Shown here: in pieces, positions 44,498-59,978 of the stretch
Position numbering within the stretch: position 1 is the stretch's first letter
Layout: each line of letters starts with the position of its first letter
Assembly: GCA_933228675.1 (NCBI GenBank)
Contig: OW121744.1
Location: forward strand, 118,782,946 to 118,846,945
Direction: 5' to 3'
From: Stomorhina lunata
Lineage: Eukaryota > Arthropoda > Insecta > Diptera > Rhiniidae
Length of the DNA stretch: 64,000 nucleotides
Translations under genes and position numbers: made by a program
The notes under the pieces: generated by a model
Told to the model about the DNA's origin: nothing
Database searches by the model: none
What the model saw: the letters and a program-made list of their open reading frames with translations, nothing else

Positions 44498-47346
44498 ATG
44501 GCAGCAGGACAGCACGTGTTGGGTTTTTCGCCCAATGGTAAACTATTTGCCCTCATCAATGATCAAGGCATTCTAAGAATATGGGATACCGATACAAATG
44601 AATTAAAACAGGAGTATACTCCAAATTTACATTTGAGTGGAACCTGTTCAGCTTTGGTTTGGATAAATGCCGCTTCGAATACACAAGACAAAAAGGTAAG
44701 CATATGCAAACGCACGTTTTTCATAAAACAACTTTATTGAAAAAACTCTTGCAACAGAAAAAAAATAGAAAATCTCTAGCCAAGGAGACTTTATACATAG
44801 CATTGGGGACAAGCAAAGGCCAAGTGTCAATTTATTCGTATGCAGAAGCAAAGGTAATTTGTATTAGTGTTAAATTTATACTGTAAATAATAATATAAAA
44901 TTTATAAAAATCTATTAGATCGAACGTAATCTTAATGGCGAAGGACACACAGGCAAAATTACTTCAGTTGCGTGTGATTCAGAGGGAATACTTTATACCT
45001 GTGGAGAAGATTGCCAAGTAATATCATGGTCTTTAGCTAAGGAAAAACAATTGGGCTCCTGGTCGGTGGGTCCAGAGAAGCCGTATAGTATATCTTATTT
45101 GCCACTATCCAATACATTAGTTGTAGGATCACGAACAGTAAAAGTGTACTCTGTCGAGTCGCAAGAATTGGTACAGACTTTTACGGGCCATACCTCAGAA
45201 ATAAACTTTATGGTATCCTTTGTATCTGATGGAAAAATAGAATATGCCTTGACAACCTCGCGTATGGAACGTATTATATGTTTGTGGAAAATTGGCAAAA
45301 GAGGTCGTAACAAGGGTGCTTCTTGCACATTGCTTATGGAAGACATCGCTTATTGTTTGTCGTGTCAGTTGGAAGAGGAGGGAAAACTCAAGGTTTCCAG
45401 TGTAACACGTAGTGGAGTGATACATGTATACGTTGTTGACTTGAATAAGTGAGTAAAAAATTGATTACATTTTATTTTTTTTTTTTCAAATATAAACATG
45501 CTCAAATTGTTTTTATTCATTGATAGCTTGAAAGCGGATAAACCTGTAAAACCAAAGCTTACGATTAGCATTGCTTCTGATAGTGCTGCTGTCATAGAAC
45601 CAATATCTGCAATCGCATCTTCCCTACAACATGTTAACAAGCAGGGAGAATTACTCTTTGCTTATGGTGATAAGCATTTCTTAATTTTTGAACAGTTAAT
45701 TCCAAATTTCAGTGAAAAGTTGCAAGTAATAGTGCGTAAAGATCCTAAAAAGCTGTTGAAAGAAAAGTTGAGCAAAACTGACAGAAGTACCACAGATGGT
45801 TCTCTGAAAATTTTAACACCTATTGTAAACGCTAAACATGTTGAGTATAAATCTGCGTTAACAGTATCTAAGAAAAAGTTAAACTCTCTTGATATGCCCA
45901 TGGAATCGAGACTACAAAATTTAAATCTAAATGGTCCCGATATTAAGATTGTGCCCCAATCACAGAGTAAAGTTCAGTTGCTTGTGCAATCACTACACAG
46001 CAAAAATGAAGAGTAAGTTAAAACAGTTAAATAATATATTTGAGTTTTTCACTTTTCTATTTTTATTAGGTTATTGCGTTCAGTTTTATCAACAAATGAT
46101 GTGAAAACTATACATCTTACATTACAAAAACTTCCCGTACAATATGTGGCAACATTAGTCAATGAGTTAACATTGCTGATGCAACAAAAACATGCTAAGT
46201 ATGTATAATTTTGCGTATAATATACAATATTTATTGCTCATTTGATGCATCAACGACATAATCAAAAATCGGAAGTTTTTGAACTGAAGACTGTAACTAG
46301 GTAGCTTCTTTTTAATATATAATTGAGTGAAATTCGTTTTCTACAAATAAGAGTACATCGAGTCTTGAAAGTGGCAGTAGTATATGCAAACATTTCCTTG
46401 CTAAACAAATCCACATCTTTCCTCTGACAGACCACCTATCATTTACATCCTTTGGTTGTGGACATTTTAAAGTTTTTTTAAATTCAACAATTTTTTTGTT
46501 GTAACAGCAAATGAGCAATAAGTGGTCGAAAAATTTGAGTTATTTTATAATTTAACCCTCTTTACAACACTAGTGTGGAATATGCCATGAATTGGTTAAA
46601 AATATTGGCCCAAACTCATTCCAGCCAACTTATGGCTCTTGGAGCTGATGATTTACTGAATAAATTTGGTCCATGTGTTGGTATAATTGAACATCGAGCA
46701 AACTGCCTAAAAGAATTGTCAAGGTAAGTGTTTATTTTGATATGTTTTAAATGTGTTTATGCTTGTGCATAAATCACGCCTAAACGTTTTTGTTAGGTTT
46801 TAACCACAAGATATTATAGGACAATATTTAATATTTATCACTGAATATGTGATAAACTTTTAATTACAACAGCTAAACATCAGTTGTTATTTAATTATAA
46901 GTGCTAAACTAAACTAAATTGAAACTAATTTTTTTGTAATTCAATTTACGAAATAGAAAAATTTCAACTGAAGTAATGTTGAGTTGTAGGACAGAAGACA
47001 GAATTTTGTATACATATATGTGTTTTATTTATTTTTTTTTTTTACTTTAGACTTAATGGTCGCCTGCAATTGCTGGTTAGTCAAATAAAACGTAATACCG
47101 AAGAAGAAGATGATTTAAAATTTGATAATGCTCTAGTATTTGAAGACAATGATGGTACTAAAATTATTGATTAAAAAAACATGTTCATTAAAAAATTAAA
47201 AAATTTCTTTAGATTCAGAATTAGATGATGCCATCAACAAATCTTCATCCGACGATGAATGGGAAGAGGGGGTGGAAGACGAATGTCAAGAGAATGGAGA
47301 AGAAAATATGGAAAACGGTGAGGATGACTATGATATGGAAATGTAA
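44498..47346 (+). CDS. WDR43: WDR43 / Utp5, small-subunit processome protein
   Basis: Nucleolar t-UTP/UTP-A component needed for pre-rRNA transcription and 18S processing. Eight exons: 44498-44695, 44758-44853, 44919-45448, 45527-46012, 46070-46198, 46574-46723, 47051-47154, 47213-47346; 608 aa, phases agree. The N-terminal propeller begins at once (VLGFSPNGKLFALINDQGILRIWDT) and runs to about residue 280, with repeats such as LVQTFTGHTSEINFMV. Residues 280-435 are Lys-rich linker. An Utp12 domain covers about 437-560 (ELLRSVLSTNDVKTIHLTLQ ... NVEYAMNWLKILAQTHSSQL). The last exon codes an acidic tail (DDEWEEGVEDE). If the last intron (58 nt) is retained, translation ends after about seven extra codons at 47172-47174, losing that tail. 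Intron 5 contains a small inverted-repeat element. Confidence 0.93.
46231..46521. mobile_element. Small inverted-repeat element in WDR43 intron 5
   Basis: Perfect 14-bp terminal inverted repeats: ttattgctcatttg at 46231-46244 and its complement at 46508-46521; 291 bp overall. It accounts for most of the 375-nt intron. A 68-codon minus-strand ORF inside has no recognisable domain. Confidence 0.75.
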
Positions 47347-47690
47347 TATTTTTGCGCACCCTATAAAATTATTTTTTTAACATATACATTTTGTTGTAAG
47401 TTAAGTTTGCAAATACATTTATTGTAAGTAGTATCTTTTGAGTTTTATACAAATTTACAAATAAAAACTCCAAATATACATTTATATATATACTTAAGAA
47501 ATAGAATAAAGAGTTAAAAAATCAAAGTTTTTTAAAACATTATTTTTTCTTGCATAAGACTGCCGTACACTCGTTCTTGCATCTGAAAAAAACTACAATA
47601 TATACACACACGTGACATTTTAAATAATTAATGGAATTACCTCAGAAAATAACATTTACTTTTTATTATTTCAGACAAAAATATTTAATC

Positions 47691-48887
47691 GCTCAAATCA
47701 TGGCAAAAAAATTGTAAGGTATAACCGTTCTCTCTTACAAAAAAAAATTTTGAAGTAAATGCGAAATATTTGAAATTTGTTTTTTGTAAACAATTATAAA
47801 AGTCGTTGCCACATGTGAGAAATGGGAATATTATTATCAGGAAATTTTGAACGTATAATGTGTAATGTGTTGTAAACATTTCGTTAAAACTTATTTTATA
47901 AAGTTTAGCGGATCCTGCACAAGGAAAAAAGACTTGAGACAATTAAATTTTGTCATAATATATTTAAAGTATTTTTGTGTAACATATTTTTTTATAATTT
48001 ATGTTACAGTTTCTTCAGCTTCTTTTTGGGATTGAAAATTTTATTTTCACCAAAATTTTATTTAAAAACGTATCTTCAAATATGTTCTTATAGATAGATT
48101 TTGGTGTGATCTTTTACAGTATGAGAATTATGGGCTTTTTAAATTTCAAAAATTATACGGCATAACTTTAGAAGTTTTTATCCGATATAAACTGGTATAT
48201 CAAACAAAAGCTACTGAAAGTATCATTCAAATGATATATTATACATTCTTCCGATTTATAAAGATTAAGAGCTCATATACTCAAAACATTTTTTTACAAC
48301 CGACTTTGTTTATAAAAATGAGCATATCTTAAAATAATATAGATATAAGTATACAGGATATACTGGGCTTTTATATAACATAAACTACTTAGCTTTAGCA
48401 TATGTAGCGAGTTAGTTATGACAGCGTAAAATTTTACTTCTATTGAGTTAGAGTTATATAAATAATATAATATTATAATATAATAATATTATAATATAAT
48501 ATATAATAATATTTATATAACTCTAACTCAATAGAAGTAAAATTTTATTTATTAAATATACATTTTTATATTATATATAAAATGTATATATTTTTTCATC
48601 TATATCTGCAATCGTATTCGGTAGTCGTGTGGCTATGTCGACGCTTAAAAAAATGATTTCTATTTGAATGAATGTATTCTAATTTTAACAGGTTGTAGCC
48701 CGTAGCCTGCAGTCGTGATTGTGTTTATAGTATAATAGCAAACCGAAACTGGGATTTTTAAAAGTAGTATGGTAGCATAATTTGAGAAAAGAAAATAATA
48801 ATTCGATCAAACGTCAGAAAGTTAATATGGCTGACAAAAGAGAGAACGGTTATACCTTACTAATTTCTTTTATCATGGCTCAAATTA
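47691..48887. mobile_element. 1.2-kb element with about 47-bp terminal inverted repeats
   Basis: 47715-47736 and 48838-48859 are exact 22-bp reverse complements (both include accgttctctctt or its complement). Outside that core, gctcaaatcatggcaaaa at the left corresponds to the complement of catggctcaaatt at the right with small gaps, so the repeats reach about 47 bp. The interior has no transposase-like ORF. A 38-bp-arm hairpin at 48427-48547 lies within. Confidence 0.75.
48427..48547. repeat. Perfect 38-bp-arm hairpin with AT-palindromic centre
   Basis: 48427-48464 and 48510-48547 are exact reverse complements (arms contain ttctattgagttagagtt and complement). The 45-nt centre is only A and T (ataatattataatataat...) and is itself largely self-complementary, so the whole 121-bp unit can fold as one stem. 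Confidence 0.95.
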
Positions 48888-48959
48888 TATTTCCCATAAC
48901 AATAGAAAATTTTGAAAATTTTCCTTAAATGGAAACAAAAACGTAAAATTTTTATAATT

Positions 48960-49195
48960 TCCCATAAAAATTGAAAAATTCCTATAAGAAACTAAAATTT
49001 TCAAAATCTCACATAAAAATGAAAAGTTTTCAAAATTTCCATAAAAATGAGAAATTTTCAAAATTTCCTTTCCATTGTTATAGGAAATTTATTAAAATTT
49101 CTTATAATAATGGCAAATTTTTAAAATTTCTTATAAAATTGGGAAATTTTAAAAATTTCTTATAAAAATGGGAAATTTTTAAAATTTCCAAAAAA
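48960..49195. repeat. AT-rich minisatellite, about 29-30 bp period
   Basis: Degenerate repeats of the form aatttcttataaaaatggga plus aatttttaa. Composition and period resemble the array at 8185-8460. The 64-codon ORF over it (SFQNFHKNEKFSKF-like repeats) is repeat-derived. Confidence 0.8.
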
Positions 49196-49973
49196 AAACG
49201 ATTTTCTTTTTTTTTTAAGAGAAATTTTATCATAGGCGTTGATTGAATATAATATGAAATATAATACGGCAAATTTTTTTTTTCAAGACGCCCTAATGTA
49301 CATACAATACTCTGATTCTTCTAATTTTTAGTTTCCAAAATAAAATATAACAAAAATCTTTATAAACATCAAACTAAAAAGGATTTTTATTTAAAAGTCT
49401 GTATAAGAATTTATGGCAGGAAATTCTCTTTTTGGGGGATGTAAGAATGGAATCAGCTATTAGATTCTTATCTTGATTGATTTCATTACCATTTTTTTCT
49501 AAAAAATACACATTTTTTTTTGTAACATCTAACAAATATATTTTATTTTTGTTTTATTTTAAAATAATGCCGTTGATAGCAATAAATTGATGGAGCAACA
49601 ACAATCGATATTTTTTTATAATTACATTATGTTTTACAAATGTACGTAATATTTTTAAACCTACATGCAAATGTTTGTATAGTAAGTATGTAGTATGCAT
49701 AATTTATTTTTAAAGCCAATTAATTGGTATATATAATTTCTAGATACATTGCACATATTTTGTGAGTGAGATTTCTAACATTATTTTATGTGATGTTTTC
49801 TATTTTTCTTATTTTAGAATTTATGTGGAAATGTTTAATATAGATGTAATAATCTTTGATTCCATTTTTTATATATAAATTGCACTTGGCCATATAAATA
49901 CACATCTGTTAAGATATGAGAAACTGTGCGCTTTGTAAGTCTTCTTTAATAAGTGGAGAATTACATAGAGTAT

Positions 49974-56261
<6,288 letters not shown>

Positions 56262-58091
56262 TGTTTTGATGCTTGTTTAGTTAGTGAAGAGATTTAAAGA
56301 AACAATTACTTTGAAGTTTTGTAATATGATTAAATAATGAGTTTAATTTGTAATTTTCGTATTTAAAATATTAAATATTCCAGCGACCTTTAACATACCA
56401 CTTCAATGTCAAATGAAAAACAAAAGTAGACTTTAAAAATATTGTGTATTTCTGCATTGAGTACTCAAAAATTTCGAGTACTCTGTACTTAAAAGTAAAT
56501 AGTTTTAGAGTTGTATTTTGAAGCCTTTGTCAAGGCTCACTTATATCAGGTGGAAGCAATTTTTCAGTTAAGTTATCATTATTTCTTAAAATATTTCTAA
56601 ATTCAGTTTAGTTTTTGAACAAAGATAATGCAATTTTGGCATCTCTAATTTGATTCCATCCTTAAAAAAATTGTGTCAAATAAATTGTAAAATACAAATT
56701 TTTTAAAAGCTTTTTGGGTTTAAAAAAAGGTGTACAAATTTTTAATAAATACAACATTTGTATATATTTGTGAAAATAGAATGGACGAATTTGATTCCAT
56801 CAAATTAGATACAAATTGTGTTTTGAGTTTTTGTGTGTATGAGACAACGAAAATGTTGTTTATTGCAGCCCTACAAAATAACAACAATAAAAATTCCTCG
56901 TAGTTTCATTCATTTTTTGTTTATTTACAAAGTTTACAAGCATAATATATCTATTTGTGAACCGCCGTAGCATAGCAGAGGTCCCAAGTTCGATCCCCGC
57001 CAGACCAATTGAAAAATTAAAAAAAAGCGGCGGTTCACCTCATAACTCAGCTAGCCACTGGTTTTTGTGTATAAGGGCATGAAAAACTTCTCTAACTAAT
57101 GCATTTGCCATTCGGATCTGGAGTTTCAATGAGTCTAAAAATAGAATCGGATGCAGCTCATTGTCTGAGAGAAGTACCCCTTGGTCCAATTGGAATGTTG
57201 TAGGGGAATTATATATACACATATAATATAACTATATGTGACAGGGGGACATAAGGGAAAAAATAATATTTAGGTCTTTAAAATGGCTCTCCAGAACAAA
57301 ACCGTTTTACCCTTAGATGGCGCCACTTAAAATTACTCAAATTGTAAATTATGCATTTGATCATCATGATCATTAATCAGATATTGGTGTAATATCTTTC
57401 CTTCAAATTTATTTTAGTTGCTGGCGCAGAATTTTTTTATCATCTTTTAGCATTATTTAAAAGTCGATTTAGCTACTACAGCGATTATCAATTGTCATAC
57501 GCAATGTCATAATCAAGGCTTATATACAGGTTAAAACATGGCTACAACAAATACAACAAACAAAAAACAATATATATTTTGTTTAAGAAAATGTAATAAA
57601 ACCATATTTATAAATGCAAAATCATATTTTTGCAGGAAAAAAATATATTTTTTATATTTTAAAATAAAATCGTTTAATAGTGTTTATTTTTAACATATTA
57701 TTGAAAAATAATTCTGCACACTTGGCAACGCTGGTTTCAATACACAATCGAGCCATAAAACTAATATTTGTTGCAGTTTGATGTCGAGTTTCAAGCGATA
57801 AAACGACAAGGTAAACGAAGGGACACAAAAAAAAATACAACAAAAGCCCCTGCCTTTTGCAGCACAATGTAAATGATAGCTTATTTTTCTTGCAATTTCA
57901 TAAACCACAAGAATTATAGAATTATGTACCTTAGGTTTGTGTTTTTAAATCCGATTGCATGTAATATGGAAATTTGATTTTAAAAGTAAAACTTTATAAT
58001 CTTAATTCTTATTTTGTTATTTTTATTTATGTTACATAGTTTTTGTTTGGATAAATGTGCATATGTATGTAGATAAGCAAAAGACATCTAC
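56262..58091. other. 1.8-kb spacer between Pgi and SMIM20-like gene
   Basis: 56262-56450 is the Pgi 5' flank. A SINE copy lies at 56958-57212. 57240-58091 shows no coding sequence I can recognise; two overlapping 70-codon minus-strand ORFs at 57652-57908 have no domain. The SMIM20-like 3' UTR would occupy the last part. Confidence 0.5.
56958..57212 (+). mobile_element. tRNA-derived SINE, copy with deleted A-box region
   Basis: Plus-strand copy of the family at 3983-4283: head tgaaccgccgtagcatagc, B-box-like agttcgatccc at about 56987, then cggttcacctcataactcag, ctaactaatgcatttgcc, gagtctaaaaatagaatcgg and ggtccaattggaatgttg. Compared with the fullest copy, about 26 bp between the A and B boxes are missing. 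The tail is a short AT-rich run rather than (atgt)n. Confidence 0.72.
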
Positions 58092-58253
58092 TTATTTTTT
58101 GTAGTCTTCCCACTTGTGTAACTTTCTTAGTTGTTTATAATCATCAGCATTAATTAATGGTTTCACAACTATTGGGTATAAAGTAAGTCCGGTCACTCCA
58201 CCTAATACTGTTAGAAATAATATAAATCGTAATCCCTTAAGAGTAGTAGCCAT
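58092..58253 (-). CDS. SMIM20: SMIM20/MITRAC7-like small membrane protein
   Basis: 53-aa protein, single exon, below the usual ORF length cut-off. One membrane segment at about residues 8-27 (LRFILFLTVLGGVTGLTLYP), then YPIVVKPLINADDYKQLRKL. The human SMIM20 (MITRAC7) has the same plan: short N terminus, one membrane span, YPIYFRPLM..EEYKK just after it. MITRAC7 holds newly made COX1 in the inner membrane during complex IV assembly. The fly version lacks the longer human C-terminal tail. Identification is by this pattern from memory. Confidence 0.75.
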   Translation of the reverse strand: MATTLKGLRFILFLTVLGGVTGLTLYPIVVKPLINADDYKQLRKLHKWEDYKK

Positions 58254-59978
58254 TATACGTAACAAAATATTTACGGAAAATTCGTTCGAGGAGAATTAAA
58301 TTGCGCAAGATAGTTTCCAATACAAGGTGTATATAAAATTCTGGTGATTTGATCTGTCAAATTGATGCAAATTTTTATTTACTACAAGAGATCGGAGCTG
58401 TCATTTTTGTTGTTTAGTTACCATTTAGAATCTGGTTTACACGATAAAAATATTTAAGTTGGCAATTGTTATATTGTTTTCTTGTGGGGACCATTACACC
58501 ACATCTACATCAGACATAAATGTTTAAACTTGATGTACGATTGGGGCGATTTAAAAGTAGCGTATGCAATTGCTTAACATTTTATTATTATTTTTTAATT
58601 GCTCTAAAAGATTCAACAAAAGTTCTTCTTTTAAGTTGAAGCATCAACAAACTCAAACTTGATATTTTGTTGAATCTTCGTTTAAACAAAAAATACGTTA
58701 ACAACCATTTTAACTAGTAGTTGTAGATTTGGTGGCAAGTAGGGTTAGCTCGCAATGGCTGCAAAATGTTAATACCGTGCATTGTAATAGATCATTATTC
58801 TTCTGTCACCCTTGACTCCCAGTGGAGCATAGGGCTTCAACCATATTTTTATATCGAACTCTATTGCGAGATGTTAGGCATACGTCATTCCATGAATAGT
58901 TCGCTGCTTACAACTCTGCATCTATTGACCTTCTCCACATTCTAGCAGGTGAACTTGTAGAGCAACTTTTATATTTGGCCTTTCACTGCCATTTCCTTTG
59001 AAATATCTCTACTGAAGTCGGGATTTGGTTGTAGCGGTTAGTAGATCTTCATTTCTTATGCGATTCGGCCATCATTTATTAAGAATAGCTCTTTCACATT
59101 AAGACCAAACACTCAAAGTAGTTTTCACATGAAAAATTAAAACTCCTTGTATTTGAGTTTTAAATAAAAACTTAGTCTTAATGTTTATGTTATTAAATTT
59201 TATTTTGGGGAATCTTGTCAAAGAAAAAAGAATTGCAACTCTGACTAAAAAGAAGTGTTGCCAAACCTTTGCCTTTAAAATGCAACTTTGTAAATGTCAA
59301 GAAAGGCGACAATGAAAATAAAACAAGATGGCGACGCTTAATGTGTAATTAAGAAGTTGAGAATCGAGTAAAAATCTTCTGCATAATTTTGGAAATAAAA
59401 AATTTTAAGAATGAAAAGTGCCTTAAGAAATTAAAAACAAAATGCAAATTAGACAAAAATAAAACCGTATCAAACATTGAAATGCTGCTAATGAAAGAAA
59501 AGTGTAAAAACAACATATGCTGGCCAGAATAAAAGTAGAAATACATAATACAAAAATAGTGTTAGTGTCACTTTAAAGAAGTAAGTAAATATTGAAAATA
59601 TTATTAAAATACAACGAATTTAAAATTCGAGTTAATTTTCAAATAATAAATTTTAATTAGAATTAGTGGATATATATCCACTAAATTGCTATCTTAAAAT
59701 AACTCCACCTTAAAAAATGCACACGTAACCTTGTGAATGCGTAGCACAGTAGCACCCAATGTCCAATGGCATCATAGGGTTGCTTCTTCTACTATTGTAT
59801 ATATCAGAGAAGAAGATGCATATTTTTATTTGCATGTATATTTAATTATCACTAATTTTAATATTTTTTGGTTGTAGATAAAATATCATACCTAACTACA
59901 CGGCAACCAGTGGTGTTAACATTACAAATATAAACAATTTTTTTTGTAATAAAGGCGTCAGGAACGCTATAAACCACT
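58254..59978. other. Spacer and lines 5' region
   Basis: Contains the SMIM20-like 5' flank, a non-LTR retrotransposon remnant (58790-59080, minus) and the probable lines promoter and 5' UTR. A donor-like gtaagtaa at 59581 and an acceptor-like ttggttgtag ending at 59877 suggest a 297-nt 5' UTR intron for lines. Otherwise nothing seen. Confidence 0.5.
58790..59080 (-). pseudogene. Degenerate non-LTR retrotransposon 3' coding remnant
   Basis: Minus-strand translation, with several frameshifts and stops, gives WPNRIRNEDLLTATT and then MWRRSIDAEL, followed by SRNRVRYKNMVEALCSTGS. This is the tail pattern of reverse-transcriptase ORFs of RTE/jockey-like elements (ISN.DLW..T, then WRR..E, then DRVRWR..VEALC). 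Clearly inactive. The exact clade cannot be settled from this piece. Confidence 0.6.

Larger units (their letters stand above)
47347..49973. other. Convergent WDR43-Pgi spacer filled with repeats
   Basis: WDR43 3' UTR probably ends by about 47520 (aataaa near 47504). A 1.2-kb inverted-repeat element (47691-48887), a large hairpin within it and a minisatellite (48960-49195) fill most of the rest. The minus-strand Pgi 3' UTR occupies the last few hundred bases before 49974. No coding sequence supported. Confidence 0.6.

Noticed and set aside
48971..49165. 64-aa plus-strand ORF of KF/KN repeats
   Set aside because: Derived from the AT-rich minisatellite at 48960-49195.
56958..57010. Possible tRNA gene (B-box-like agttcgatcc)
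   Set aside because: It cannot fold as a cloverleaf, the A-box region is deleted, and it continues into the SINE body shared with two other copies.
57652..57908. Two overlapping minus-strand ORFs of 71-72 codons upstream of the SMIM20-like gene
   Set aside because: They read the same DNA in two frames, neither has a recognisable domain, and there are no splice sites linking them to a gene.
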